Of a DNA stretch of 64,000 nucleotides, positions 7,662-17,569 are shown in pieces. A program made the position numbers and the translations under genes. The notes below the pieces were generated by a model. It worked only from the letters and a program-made list of their open reading frames with translations. It had not been told where the DNA came from and ran no database searches. The stretch is from CAYWPG01 sp964460035 (lineage in GTDB: Bacteria; Pseudomonadota; Gammaproteobacteria; Nitrococcales; AK92). Where the stretch lies: contig CAYWPG010000013.1 in NCBI GenBank assembly GCA_964460035.1, positions 27,955-91,954 of the forward strand, given 5' to 3'. Within the stretch, counting starts at the first letter, position 1, and the number at the start of each line of letters is the position of its first letter.

Positions 7662-8783
7662 ATGCGAATTCCGTATCAACTGGCGACTGCGGCGGTCGTC
7701 TTGCTCTTGGCCGTGGGCGGCTGGTACTACTTCTTCATGGCCGATGCGCAGCAAGCAAGCGGCAGTGGAACAGGCCGCGCCGGTGTCGGATCACCCGTGG
7801 ACGTATTCAAAGCCCGTCCGGGCGTGGCCATAGACGCCATCGAGCTGGTGGGTACGGCGCGGGCGCAGGAAGCAGTGAACATTGTGGCCCGCACCAGCGG
7901 ACGCATCGCCTCCATAGAGTTCCAGGAAGGCCAGCATGTAAAGGCCGGCACTCTACTGGTCTCGTTGGACAGCGCCACCGAGGAAGCGGACCTGCGGCAG
8001 GCTCAGGCGCAGCTCGAGGATGCACGCGCTCAGTATCAGCGCGCGCGCGCGCTCAGCGACGGCCGCAACATCGCCCAGGCCGATGTAGAGACGCGACGCG
8101 CTGCCGTGGAGGTCGCGCAAGCGCGAGTAGACATGGCACGCGCGCGCTTGCGCGAGCAACGCATAGTGGCGCCCTTTGACGGTATTATCGGCATTCGCGA
8201 AGTCAGCGTGGGCGCCTTGGTCGATCCGACCACCCGTCTCACCACACTCGACGATATTTCCAATATTCGGCTCGACATCATGGTCCCCGAGCGCTTTCTC
8301 TCGCGAATCACGATCGGTCAGCCGGTGGTCGCTACCACTTCGGCCTTTCCCGAACACCGTTTTGCCGGCCGGGTAACCCAGATCGACAGCCGTGTCGATT
8401 CGGTAACTCGGAGCGTACGCGTGCAGGCGCAGATTCCGAACGAGGACCTCCTGTTGCGCCCCGGCATGTTCATGAACGTGCGGCTAGTGCTCGATCAGCG
8501 CGAGAATGCCGTGTTCGTGCCGGAAGAGGCGCTGATCGTCCAGGGCAGCCGCCGCTACGTCTATGTCGTCTCCGATAAGAAAGCGGTTCGTACCGATGTG
8601 GTTATCGGTACGCGCCAGGACGGCATGGTCGAGATCCTCGACGGTGTGGGCATCGGCGATGCCGTAGTTGTCGCGGGCAGCAATCGCCTGCGCGGCGATA
8701 ACGCCGCCGTGCACGTGCGCAGAACCGTGAACGAAGCCGAAGCCGACGCGGCGACCACAGCGGCGGCCACCCACCACGGCTAG
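7662..8783 (+). CDS. RND efflux periplasmic adaptor subunit
   Basis: A 373-residue membrane fusion protein. An N-terminal hydrophobic segment (about 4-25) serves as anchor or signal; then come a lipoyl/barrel-sandwich half (SIEFQEGQHVKAGTLLVSLD), a helical hairpin rich in Ala/Gln/Arg, and the beta-barrel domain with the second lipoyl half (VAPFDGIIGIREVSVGALV). It links the inner membrane pump to an outer membrane channel. I choose ATG 7662 over an upstream ATG at 7599 because it has GAGGA upstream and gives a clean N-terminal membrane segment. The pump gene follows 37 bp downstream; no TolC-like gene is adjacent. Confidence 0.93.
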   Translation: MRIPYQLATAAVVLLLAVGGWYYFFMADAQQASGSGTGRAGVGSPVDVFKARPGVAIDAIELVGTARAQEAVNIVARTSGRIASIEFQEGQHVKAGTLLVSLDSATEEADLRQAQAQLEDARAQYQRARALSDGRNIAQADVETRRAAVEVAQARVDMARARLREQRIVAPFDGIIGIREVSVGALVDPTTRLTTLDDISNIRLDIMVPERFLSRITIGQPVVATTSAFPEHRFAGRVTQIDSRVDSVTRSVRVQAQIPNEDLLLRPGMFMNVRLVLDQRENAVFVPEEALIVQGSRRYVYVVSDKKAVRTDVVIGTRQDGMVEILDGVGIGDAVVVAGSNRLRGDNAAVHVRRTVNEAEADAATTAAATHHG

Positions 8784-8820
8784 GTCCACGCCTGAGCAAT
8801 CACGATAAGAGGGTGCTCGC

Positions 8821-11800
8821 TTGATCCTGTCCGATGTCTCCATCAAGCGTCCGGTGTTCGCCACCGTGATCTCGCTGCTCATCGTCATCCTCGGCCTTGC
8901 AGCAATGCAACGGTTGCCCGTGCGCGAGTATCCCAACATCGATCCGCCGGTCATCTCGATTACTACGCTCTATCCGGGAGCCGCACCGCAGGTGATCAAC
9001 AACGAGGTTACTGAGGTCATCGAGCGGGCGATCAGCGGCATCGACGGAATTCGTACCATCACCTCCAACAGCCGCGACGGGCGCAGCCAGACGACGATAG
9101 AGTTCGCTCCTAGCCGCGACGTGGACGCCGCGGCCAATGACATTCGCGATGCGCTCAGCCGTGCTCTGCATCTGTTGCCGGACGACATCGACCCGCCGCT
9201 GGTAGCCAAGGCCGATGCAGACGCGCGGCCTATGCTGTGGATCTCGCTCACCAGCGATACGATGACAGCGGCCGAAGTCTCCGATTACGCGGAGCGCAAC
9301 ATGGTGGACAGGCTCGCGGTGTTGGACGGCGTGGCCCAAGTCACCATAGGCGGACAGCGCCGCTATGCGATGCGCGTGTGGCTGGATCGGCAAGCGATGG
9401 CGGCACGGGGCATAGTAGTCGACGATGTGGAGAACGCGCTGCGCCGTAACAACATCGAGCTTCCCGCCGGGCGCGTCGAGTCCCAGATGCGCGACCTGTC
9501 GGTACGCACGGATACACGGCTGAACTCGGTCGAAGAGTTCGAGCGTTTGGTGGTGGCCCACCGCAACGGCGTCCCGATCCGCCTCAGCGATATCGCGCGC
9601 GTCGAATACGGAGTGGAAGACGACCGCACCATGCTGCGGGCCAACGGCCAGACCGCTATCGGCCTTGGCATCATACGCCAGTCGCAAGCCAACACGGTCG
9701 CGGTCTCGGATCTGGTGCTGGCCGAGCTCGAGCTGATGCGCGAGGCACTGCCCGAGGGCATCACCATGTCCGTCAGCCGGGACGAGTCAGAATTCATCCG
9801 CGCCTCCATCCGCGAGGTTGTGCAGACGCTGGGGATCGCCATCGTACTGGTCGTGCTGGTGATCTTCCTTTTTCTGCGCTCGCTGCGCCCCACGCTCATC
9901 CCTGCCATCACCATTCCCGTTTCCGTCATCGGCGCCTTTATCGTGATGGCGCCCCTAGGCTACTCCGTAAACGTGCTTACCCTACTGGCGCTGCTGCTGG
10001 CGATCGGCCTGGTGGTAGACGATGCGATCGTCGTACTGGAGAACGTGCAGCGTCGAATCGACGACGGCGAGCCGCCCTTGCTCGCCGCCTTTCGCGGCAC
10101 CCGCCAGGTAGCGTTCGCGGTAGTCGCCACCACGGCGACCCTGGTCGCGGTGTTCGTGCCGCTGGCCTACATGGAGGGCAACGTAGGCCGCCTGTTCACT
10201 GAGTTCGGCATAGTGCTTGCCGCTGCCGTGGTCTTCTCCAGCATAGTGGCGCTCACCTTGACGCCCATGCTCTGCTCCAAGTGGCTGCGCGCGACCGGCG
10301 CGCCCAACGCCGCCCAACAGTTCGGCCAGGCAGTTCTCGGCACACTGACGCGAGGCTATCGCTGGACCTTGAACAAAGCCTTGGGCATGCCCGTTGTCGT
10401 GATCGTAGTCGGAGCGCTGTGCTCGGTGGCGGCAATACAGTTCGTGCGCGTGCTGCCCCAGGAGCTGACCCCCACCGAGGATAGGGGCTCTTTCATTATC
10501 CCCAGCACCGCGCCCCAAGGCAGCACGATTGCCTACACCGACGCCAATCTGCGCGAAATCGAAGCCTTGCTCATGCCGTTGTTGGAGAGCGGCGAGGCGG
10601 TTCGCACCCTCTCCGTAATGGGGTTCGGCGGCACCACCGACCGCGCTTTCACCATCGTTGGATTGGCTCCCTGGGATCAGCGTCAACGCAGCCAGCAGGA
10701 AATCGTGGCGGAAACGCAGTTAGGCCTGCTCGGCATCCCCGGAGTGCGGGCATTCGCCGTCAATCCGCCCGGGCTGGGCCAGAGCGGTTTCCGGCAGCCG
10801 GTGCAGTTCGTCATCGGCGGGCCCGACTATGAGACCGTAGACGAATGGAGCCTGCGTGTGCTCGAGCGCGCACGCGAGAATCCCAAGCTCCTGTTCCTGG
10901 ATCGCGACTTCGAGGAGACCCGTCCGCAGCTGGCATTGCAGATCGATCGCCAGCGCGCGGCCGATCTGGGCATCAGCGTCGATCAGATCGGCCGCGCGCT
11001 ACAGACCATGCTCGCTTCGCGCGAGGTCACCACCTATCTCGACCGCGGCCGCGAGTACAGCGTCATCCTGCAGGCCGAACGCAGCGCCCGCTCCACACCC
11101 GCGGATTTGGGCAATATTTTCGTTCGCAGCGGCAACGGCGAACTAGTCCCCTTGAGCGGCCTGATTACGCTGGAGGAGCGCGGCGCAGCCCCGCAACTGA
11201 ATCGGATCGGCCGCATGCCCGCTATCACCATCACGGCATCGCTAGCGCCTGACTATGATCTGGGCAGCGCGCTGGCTTATCTGGACGGTATTGCCGCCGA
11301 AGAGCTGCCGCCCGAGGCAAGAATCAGCTATCTGGGGATGTCGCAAGAGTTCCGTGCCGCCAGCGGCACTATCTACCTCACCTTCGCCATGGCGCTGGTG
11401 ATCGTCTTCCTGGTGCTCGCTGCGCAGTTCGAGAGTTTCATCCACCCGCTGGTCATCATGACCTCGGTTCCCCTGGCGCTCACCGGAGCTCTGGCTACCT
11501 TGTTCATCGTTGGCGGCTCGCTGAACATCTACAGCCAGATCGGCATGATCTTGCTGATAGGACTGATGGCGAAGAACGGGATTCTCATCGTCGAGTTCGC
11601 CAATCAGCTACGTGATACGGGCATGAGCGTGCGGGAAGCCATCGTGGAAGGCTCCGTGCTGCGGCTGCGCCCGGTGCTGATGACGGTGGTGTCCACCGTA
11701 TTCGGAGCGTTTCCCCTGGTGCTGGCTGCGGGTGCCGGTGCCGAGAGCCGCATGGCGATCGGTGTGGTCATCATCGGCGGCTTGAGCTTCGCATCCGTCC

Positions 11801-11919
11801 TGACGCTGTATCTCACGCCGGTCCTTTACGATCTGCTGGCCCGATTCACACGCCCAACCGGTGCCATCGCCGCCGAACTGTCGCGCCTGGACGTGGCGTC
11901 GCCTACCCCCACGCGATAG
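8821..11919 (+). CDS. RND family multidrug efflux permease (HAE-1 type)
   Basis: A 1032-residue AcrB/MexB-like pump with 12 expected membrane segments and two large periplasmic loops. Visible landmarks are SIKRPVFATVIS at the N-terminus, the proton-relay aspartates in GLVVDDAIVVLENV (TM4), and the lysine in GLMAKNGILIVEFAN (TM10). It exports lipophilic compounds by proton antiport with the upstream adaptor. The most N-terminal plausible start is TTG at 8821 with GAGGG upstream; no nearby ATG keeps the conserved N-terminus, so a TTG start is inferred. The outer membrane partner must be encoded elsewhere. Confidence 0.94.
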   Translation: MILSDVSIKRPVFATVISLLIVILGLAAMQRLPVREYPNIDPPVISITTLYPGAAPQVINNEVTEVIERAISGIDGIRTITSNSRDGRSQTTIEFAPSRDVDAAANDIRDALSRALHLLPDDIDPPLVAKADADARPMLWISLTSDTMTAAEVSDYAERNMVDRLAVLDGVAQVTIGGQRRYAMRVWLDRQAMAARGIVVDDVENALRRNNIELPAGRVESQMRDLSVRTDTRLNSVEEFERLVVAHRNGVPIRLSDIARVEYGVEDDRTMLRANGQTAIGLGIIRQSQANTVAVSDLVLAELELMREALPEGITMSVSRDESEFIRASIREVVQTLGIAIVLVVLVIFLFLRSLRPTLIPAITIPVSVIGAFIVMAPLGYSVNVLTLLALLLAIGLVVDDAIVVLENVQRRIDDGEPPLLAAFRGTRQVAFAVVATTATLVAVFVPLAYMEGNVGRLFTEFGIVLAAAVVFSSIVALTLTPMLCSKWLRATGAPNAAQQFGQAVLGTLTRGYRWTLNKALGMPVVVIVVGALCSVAAIQFVRVLPQELTPTEDRGSFIIPSTAPQGSTIAYTDANLREIEALLMPLLESGEAVRTLSVMGFGGTTDRAFTIVGLAPWDQRQRSQQEIVAETQLGLLGIPGVRAFAVNPPGLGQSGFRQPVQFVIGGPDYETVDEWSLRVLERARENPKLLFLDRDFEETRPQLALQIDRQRAADLGISVDQIGRALQTMLASREVTTYLDRGREYSVILQAERSARSTPADLGNIFVRSGNGELVPLSGLITLEERGAAPQLNRIGRMPAITITASLAPDYDLGSALAYLDGIAAEELPPEARISYLGMSQEFRAASGTIYLTFAMALVIVFLVLAAQFESFIHPLVIMTSVPLALTGALATLFIVGGSLNIYSQIGMILLIGLMAKNGILIVEFANQLRDTGMSVREAIVEGSVLRLRPVLMTVVSTVFGAFPLVLAAGAGAESRMAIGVVIIGGLSFASVLTLYLTPVLYDLLARFTRPTGAIAAELSRLDVASPTPTR

Positions 11920-11982
11920 GCGCCTGCGTGATGCGGAGCGCTAGATCTATGGCCAGCAGGCGCACGAAACGTCATGCGCAAA

Positions 11983-12022
11983 GCGCTGGCCGCCTCCCTT
12001 GCGTCAGGGAGGCGGCCAGCGC
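11983..12022. terminator. Perfect 17-bp stem hairpin between pump and bactofilin genes
   Basis: The arm 11983-11999 is exactly complementary to 12006-12022 around a six-base loop. It lies between convergent genes 64 bp after the pump stop. No U-tract follows, so it is a strong structure that probably ends or protects transcripts from both sides. Confidence 0.65.
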
Positions 12023-12056
12023 ACTGCTAGTACAACCCCGATCGTAGCGAGTAAGG

Positions 12057-12536
12057 TCAGTCTTTCTTCCCTACCGAAGCCAGGCTGGCCTTGCGAGCGG
12101 CAGCTTCGCCATCCTTCGCATCCTTCTCCTTGCCGGCCGGCTCGGTAGTCGCCGTCTGATAACTCAGGGCGGGGATGGCTTCTTCGCTGCGGGAACGGCT
12201 ACCGCCGATGAACCGCCCGCCCGGCTCGATCACGAAGTCTTCGGTAAGGACCTCGCCGTACACCTTGCCGGTATCGATGATCTCCAGCCGCTCGCACTCG
12301 AATTGCCCTTTGGCGTAGCCGCTGACGAGCATGGTGCGCGCGGTAACGGTGCCTTCGAAGTGCCCGCTGGCGCCTATGGAGATATCGTTGGTCGACTTGA
12401 TGGTGCCCTGGAAGGTGCCATCGATATGGAGCTTGGCATCGAGCGTAACGTCACCGACAAAGACCGTCCCCTGCGAAATAACGGTCGTGCCGTAGTTCTG
12501 ACCGGAGTCTTTGTTCTTCTTGCCAAGGATCGACAT
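12057..12536 (-). CDS. Bactofilin (polymer-forming cytoskeletal protein)
   Basis: A 159-residue protein whose centre (about 15-115) is the bactofilin/DUF583 beta-helix: TVISQGTVFVGDV, LHIDGTFQGTI, GHFEGTVTA and GYAKGQFEC are successive rungs. Bactofilins polymerise without nucleotides into cytoskeletal filaments that position cell-wall or polar proteins. The N-terminus (ILGKKNKDS) resembles the short membrane-association tail of the family, and the C-terminal 45 residues are charged and low in complexity. No M23 peptidase is adjacent, although a lytic transglycosylase lies divergently upstream. GAGGAC precedes the ATG. Confidence 0.92.
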   Translation of the reverse strand: MSILGKKNKDSGQNYGTTVISQGTVFVGDVTLDAKLHIDGTFQGTIKSTNDISIGASGHFEGTVTARTMLVSGYAKGQFECERLEIIDTGKVYGEVLTEDFVIEPGGRFIGGSRSRSEEAIPALSYQTATTEPAGKEKDAKDGEAAARKASLASVGKKD

Positions 12537-13191
12537 TGAATAAAGTCCTCTGAAGAATCTGGCCCGCGTACGACGAGCTCCTGTGTCTAAGATAGTCGCT
12601 CCGAGGCGACAGAACCGTGTCCGCCTTCGCAGGACGTGAGCGGCTTCACAATTTCCGGATATTCTTTGTCTCTTTTATGCCCGCATCCGCGCTACGGAAA
12701 CACTTACACGCAACATTCTAGCAGGGTGGGGAACCATCGTTTCCGTCTGCTCGCTGAACGCTGCGAGGGCAGCGACCCAGCCCGCGCCTATTGCCAGGCT
12801 ATGCGGGTTCTGGCGCTGACGCCCACTCCAGCTATCGGCGTCGTTGCCGCGGACTTGAGTGGTCGGCAACCGAAAAAGTCAGTTATGCGTACCAGCGCAC
12901 AAGCGCGGCCAACTCCTCGGTGGCCCAGGGCGTACTGAAAAGGAAAATCGTCCATACGGGAGCATGGCGCGGCCGTACCCCGCGAGCACCGCGTATGGAG
13001 CGCGGCGGCAATTCACTCCAGCGCCTGCGGCCATGTCCGTAGCATAAGCGACGCGGGTACCTTTGCTTACATTGCGTAGCCGCCATATTGTAGTGGTGCG
13101 ACGCGGTCCCCCGTTCGGGAACAAGAACCGTTCTAAGATGGATAGTCCGCAGCCACCACTAAACGAAATACCACAACGACAGCGCCGCTAC
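12537..13191. other. Long divergent intergenic region between bactofilin and transglycosylase genes
   Basis: About 655 bases without a gene I can support. Several short frames on both strands (up to about 100 codons) have Arg/Pro-rich translations and no ribosome binding sites. It must contain two divergent promoters, but I see no clear consensus. Confidence 0.4.
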
Positions 13192-14409
13192 ATGCCAATC
13201 ATGAACGCCCGCTACCTCTCCGTTATGGCAGCCCTGTTGCTAGCACTGGGCCCGGGTACCGCCGCTGCCGACGCTGATGCGGCGGCGAGCTTTGCCGACT
13301 GCCTGGGGGGGCTGAAAGCACGCGCCGTCAGCAAGGGCTTTGCTGCCGTCACCATCGAAACAGCTTTTACCGGCATCCAGTACCGCCCCCGCGTTATAGA
13401 GTTGGACCGCCGTCAGCCGGAGTTCGTGCAGACCTTCTGGCAGTATTTCCAAGCCCGCATCACGCCCGAACGGGTCGAGCGCGGGCGCCGCTTGCTGAAC
13501 GTACACCGCGATCTGCTGCAACGCATACATGCCGACTTCGGGGTGCGTCCCGAGTATCTGCTCGCCTTCTGGGGCATGGAGACGAACTACGGCGCGTTCT
13601 TCGGCCGCACGCCCGTGCTCGATGCACTCGCTACCTTAGCCTGCGAAGGCCGCCGCGGCGCCTTCTTCGGCGAGCAGCTGATGCATGCGCTGCAAATCAT
13701 CGATGAGGGCAGCATCACGCCCGACGCCATGCAGGGCTCCTGGGCAGGCGCCATGGGACACACCCAGTTCATGCCGTCCACCTTCACCGCTTACGCCGTG
13801 GATTACGATGGTGATGGCCGCCGCGATTTATGGAATAGCCTACCGGACGCGCTCGCCTCCGCGGCAAACTACCTGCGGGCCATGGGCTGGAGCGACGGCC
13901 AACGCTGGGGGCGCGAGGTACGTTTGCCCTCGCGCTTCGACTACACCCTGGCCGGACTCGACCAGCGTCGCCCGCTTAGCGAGTGGCAACGACTGGGCGT
14001 GCGATTGCCCACCGGCCGCGCCCTGCCCGCGACGGATATGGAAGCGAGCCTGCTGCTGCCCGCCGGCCATCGCGGCCCGGCCTTCCTTGTGTACGACAAC
14101 TTCCGCATCATCATGCGGTGGAACACATCCACCTCCTACGCCCTGGCGGTCGGTCATCTCGCCGACCGGATTGCCGGCATGGGGCGGCTTGCCGCCGTTC
14201 CTCCTAAGCAGGAGCGCGCGCTGACACGCGAGGAAATAATGGAGCTGCAAGGGCGGCTGATACGGCTCGGCCACCTGGAAGGCGAGATCGACGGGATTGC
14301 CGGCCAACAGACCCGTGCCGCCGTGCGCGCGTTCCAGCTCCAGCGCGGCCTGCCGGCGGACGGGCACCCTGATTACGAACTGCTCACACTGCTGCGCCGC
14401 GCATCCTGA
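13192..14409 (+). CDS. Lytic murein transglycosylase (MltB family) with peptidoglycan-binding domain
   Basis: A 405-residue periplasmic enzyme. A signal peptide (about 1-26, ending GTAAAD) precedes the catalytic SLT_2 domain. The catalytic Glu is in FWGMETNYG (near residue 130), and GSWAGAMGHTQFMPSTF and DYDGDGRRDLWN are typical MltB motifs. Residues from about 345 form a PG_binding_1 domain (LIRLGHLEGEIDGIAGQQTRAAVRAFQ). It cleaves glycan strands to give 1,6-anhydro ends. The ATG at 13192 or 13201 gives a normal signal peptide; further upstream in-frame starts are less likely. There is no lipobox, so it is probably soluble. Confidence 0.92.
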   Translation: MPIMNARYLSVMAALLLALGPGTAAADADAAASFADCLGGLKARAVSKGFAAVTIETAFTGIQYRPRVIELDRRQPEFVQTFWQYFQARITPERVERGRRLLNVHRDLLQRIHADFGVRPEYLLAFWGMETNYGAFFGRTPVLDALATLACEGRRGAFFGEQLMHALQIIDEGSITPDAMQGSWAGAMGHTQFMPSTFTAYAVDYDGDGRRDLWNSLPDALASAANYLRAMGWSDGQRWGREVRLPSRFDYTLAGLDQRRPLSEWQRLGVRLPTGRALPATDMEASLLLPAGHRGPAFLVYDNFRIIMRWNTSTSYALAVGHLADRIAGMGRLAAVPPKQERALTREEIMELQGRLIRLGHLEGEIDGIAGQQTRAAVRAFQLQRGLPADGHPDYELLTLLRRAS

Positions 14410-14444
14410 GCGCACAGCGGGGCCTTCGGCGGCCGGCGGAACGA

Positions 14445-16070
14445 TCAGCGTACCCCGCCAACCAGCGCGAATGCCAACAGGCACAGAAAATACGCGATTC
14501 CTGTTATCGGCATACGTCGCAGTTTGCGTTCCAGCCCCGGCCACGGAGCCGGCGGCAGCCGCACTCGCGGCCGCTGCCATGGCGGTAGCCGCAACTGCCC
14601 AACGACGCTCACCCATCGTTCCAGCGGCAACGCGATATCTCCGGGCGGCAGCACCCAGCGCAGCGGATACCGCAGCAGCGATAGAGCGATCAGACTGCCT
14701 AAGGCTACGGGCCAGAACGACTTCCATAATGCGCCAGGTTCCAGCGCGGTCTGCACCGCCTCGTCCAGCGTGCTCCAAGCGAGCAGCCACGGCCCCAGCA
14801 ACGCGATAACGGATAGGGCGACGAAGGCGCCCGGGAACGCAAGCGCTCCCCCTGCGCCCTTCGCTGCTGGCACGGGCCCACGCATCAAGTGAACAAAGCG
14901 AAGCATCAGCACCGTACTGGCCGCCGATGTCGCGGGCAGCAGCAGCTCGAACATTTCCGCGGCCGGGCCGGACAGCTGCGACAGATAACCCTCCAGCGTC
15001 ATCTTAACCAGTGCGCCGCCCGTCAACGGGGCTCCCGCCAGCGCTAGCCCCAGTAAGAGCAACAACGGCCGCACGATGTTGCCGCCGTGCTGGTGGCGAT
15101 CCACCCCCACACTCAGGAATAGAGCCGCTTTGACCAACGCGTGGTGACAAGCGAACAGGCCCAGCAGCGGTATCATCGCTCGCCACAGCAGCGGGTCGCT
15201 GACGGCCATGCCGAAAGCGGCGGTAAGCAGCCCCATCTGACTGATGCTGGAATACGCCAGCAGCATCTTGGGGTTACGCTGCAATACGCCGGCAACTGCA
15301 CCCAATAACGCTGCCGCGAGCCCGGCCGCCATGATCGCCAGGGCCCCCACAGCCAAACTCTCCAACGCCTGAGGAAAGAAGCGCAGCCAACCGATTACAC
15401 CGGCCTTGAGCAGAACGCTGCTGAGAAGCGCGCTGGCCGGGGGCGGCGCTCGACCATGGGCCAAGGGCAGCCACATATGCATGGGCAGCACGCCGTGTTT
15501 GATGCCCAGGCCGAAATAAAGCAACGGTGCGAGCAAAGGACTGCCCGATCCGGCACTCGTCAGCAGGAACGCGGCCAGGATGAGCATTTCCCCAAATAAG
15601 GCAAGAATCAAATACAGTCTGCCGGCCTGGCGGCTCTTCGCTCCCCGCTCCGTCACGATAAGCCCGTAGGCGGCCAGGCTGAGCACCGCGAAGAACAGAT
15701 AGAAGCTGGCGCTGTCCTGGGCCAGGATCACGCCCAAGTTACCGCTCATCGCCAGCAGATAGCAGAACAGGAAGCGCCGCTGCAGCGGCATGGCGACGCC
15801 CAGGGCACCGGTACGCAGATGAGCGCCGACGGCCGTCCATATCACCGCCGTAAAGAGCATGAACACCCTGCCTGTGGTGTCCAGCCCTAACTGCATTCCA
15901 AGCAATAGCGCAGAATAGTGCGCCTGCATCGGAGCGGCGAACAAGGCCGCCAGAAATGCAGGCGCCGCCGCCAGCGGCAACAGGACCGCCAGCGCGCGGC
16001 GCGCGGAACTCAAGGCCAGCAGTGCAAGTAGCGCGGGAAAGAGCACCACAATCAGCGGCATCGTTACCAT
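14445..16070 (-). CDS. Third NuoL/M/N-like subunit of the Mrp-type operon, lacking the TM5 glutamate
   Basis: A 541-residue polytopic protein of the proton-conducting transporter family (PF00361), last gene of the antiporter operon. The TM7 lysine (GLGIKHGVLPMHMWLPLAH, Lys191) and TM8 lysine (LLKAGVIG, Lys222) are kept. The TM5 position that is Glu in nearly all NuoL/M/N and MrpA/D proteins is Ala128 (FYLFFAVLSLAAYGL). The start ATG 16070 overlaps the upstream stop by seven bases; a much longer open frame upstream is ignored because it overlaps the preceding gene. It may be a structural or altered-ion module. Confidence 0.85.
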   Translation of the reverse strand: MVTMPLIVVLFPALLALLALSSARRALAVLLPLAAAPAFLAALFAAPMQAHYSALLLGMQLGLDTTGRVFMLFTAVIWTAVGAHLRTGALGVAMPLQRRFLFCYLLAMSGNLGVILAQDSASFYLFFAVLSLAAYGLIVTERGAKSRQAGRLYLILALFGEMLILAAFLLTSAGSGSPLLAPLLYFGLGIKHGVLPMHMWLPLAHGRAPPPASALLSSVLLKAGVIGWLRFFPQALESLAVGALAIMAAGLAAALLGAVAGVLQRNPKMLLAYSSISQMGLLTAAFGMAVSDPLLWRAMIPLLGLFACHHALVKAALFLSVGVDRHQHGGNIVRPLLLLLGLALAGAPLTGGALVKMTLEGYLSQLSGPAAEMFELLLPATSAASTVLMLRFVHLMRGPVPAAKGAGGALAFPGAFVALSVIALLGPWLLAWSTLDEAVQTALEPGALWKSFWPVALGSLIALSLLRYPLRWVLPPGDIALPLERWVSVVGQLRLPPWQRPRVRLPPAPWPGLERKLRRMPITGIAYFLCLLAFALVGGVR

Positions 16071-17569
16071 CGCGGGAATTCCTGCGCCGCTATCAGTTGC
16101 GCCCAGTGCAGCGGGCTGAGCGCCGAGCCGGCGAACAGGCCGAACAGCAAGGTGAGTGCCGCTGTGATCAGTGGCGGCACCAGTAAGCTCGCCTTGGTCT
16201 CGGCCCACGCGTTTCCATAGCGTTGCCGCGGCCAGGGTTCGTGGCGCCGGCTGAACCAGGCGCGGTACAGCATGGGCAGAAAATATGCGCCGTTGAGCAG
16301 GCTACTGCTAAGCAATACCGCCAGGACCCAGCCCGTATCCGCTTCCAGCGCGCCCAGCCCTAGATACCACTTGCTGATGAATCCCGCCGTAGGCGGCAGC
16401 GCAATCATGCCGAATGCGGCCAGGCTGAAAGCGCCCATGGTCCAGGGCATGCGCCTGCCGGTCCCGTCCATCTCGCTGACTTTGTGAACACCCAAGGTCT
16501 CGGCGAGATTGCCCGCGCAAAAGAACAGGGTGATTTTCATCACTCCCTGGTGCACCAGGTGGACCAGCGCACCGATCAGGGCGATAGGCGACAGCATGCT
16601 AATGCCGACCACGATGTAGGAAAGCTGGCTGACCGTGGAATACGCGAGCCGACGCTTGATGTCGTCCTGCTGCAATGCCTTGAGCGAGCCGAAGATGATG
16701 CTCGCTGCAGCCACCACCGTCACCGCCGCCGTAAGCCCCAGCGTCTCCGCGAGCTCCAGTCCGTAAACATCGTAGACGACGCGGGTAATGCCGAATGCCC
16801 CCGCCTTTACCACTGCCACCGCGTGCAGCAGCGCGCTTACCGGGGCCGGCGCCGCCATCGCCAGCGGCAGCCACACGTGCAGCGGCACCATCGCGGCTTT
16901 CACCGCAAACCCGCTCACCAGCAGGCCGAAGATGGCTGCCAGCGCCCCGCGCTGGCTCCCGTCTACGTGCTCCAGCGCTCCGCCCGACTCTATGAACTCC
17001 ACCGGCCCGGCTAACTGGTAGAGCCACACGATCCCAATCAGCAGAACCGCGCCGCCAGCCATCGTGTAAGCCAAGTACACGCGCCCGGCATGCATGGATG
17101 CGCGGTTTCCCCTATGCACCACCAAGGGATAGGTGGATACGGTCAGGAGCTCATAGAACAAGAAGAAGGTGAACAGGTTTCCGGCCAGCGCTATGCCCAC
17201 GGTGGCGGCCACGCAAAGCGAGAAAAAGCCGAAGAAGCGCCGCTGATTCGGTGTTCCTTCCAGATAGCCTATCGCGTAGATGGTAGTCAGCAGCCACAGA
17301 ACCGCCGACAGCGTCACGAACAGCATGGCCAGCGCGTCTATGCGCAGGCGGAAGTCCACCCCCGGCAGCAAGGTATAGCCGAACTCGAAGCGCTGGCCCT
17401 GATAGACGCCCCACAGCATGAACGCAACGATTATCAGCTTGAACGATGCCCCGGTCAGGTTGATCGCATTGCGCGCCAAGGCTTGCGATTCGCTCAGCCA
17501 GAAGATCAGCAGTGCCGGGACAAGGGAACTGAGCAGAATCAGCAGCGGCGGAAGGGCGCTGGAGTTCAT
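16064..17569 (-). CDS. Second proton-channel-like (NuoL/MrpA/D-type) subunit
   Basis: A 501-residue protein with about 14 hydrophobic segments and a complete set of antiporter residues: Glu140 in LFYELLTVSTYPL (TM5), Lys224 in FAVKAAMVPLHVWLP (TM7) and Lys255 in AVVKAGAFG (TM8). It resembles the N-terminal channel part of MrpA and NuoL. Together with the upstream MrpD-like protein it would move H+ or Na+. Its start overlaps the upstream stop by four bases, so translation is coupled. Confidence 0.87.
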   Translation of the reverse strand: MNSSALPPLLILLSSLVPALLIFWLSESQALARNAINLTGASFKLIIVAFMLWGVYQGQRFEFGYTLLPGVDFRLRIDALAMLFVTLSAVLWLLTTIYAIGYLEGTPNQRRFFGFFSLCVAATVGIALAGNLFTFFLFYELLTVSTYPLVVHRGNRASMHAGRVYLAYTMAGGAVLLIGIVWLYQLAGPVEFIESGGALEHVDGSQRGALAAIFGLLVSGFAVKAAMVPLHVWLPLAMAAPAPVSALLHAVAVVKAGAFGITRVVYDVYGLELAETLGLTAAVTVVAAASIIFGSLKALQQDDIKRRLAYSTVSQLSYIVVGISMLSPIALIGALVHLVHQGVMKITLFFCAGNLAETLGVHKVSEMDGTGRRMPWTMGAFSLAAFGMIALPPTAGFISKWYLGLGALEADTGWVLAVLLSSSLLNGAYFLPMLYRAWFSRRHEPWPRQRYGNAWAETKASLLVPPLITAALTLLFGLFAGSALSPLHWAQLIAAQEFPRW

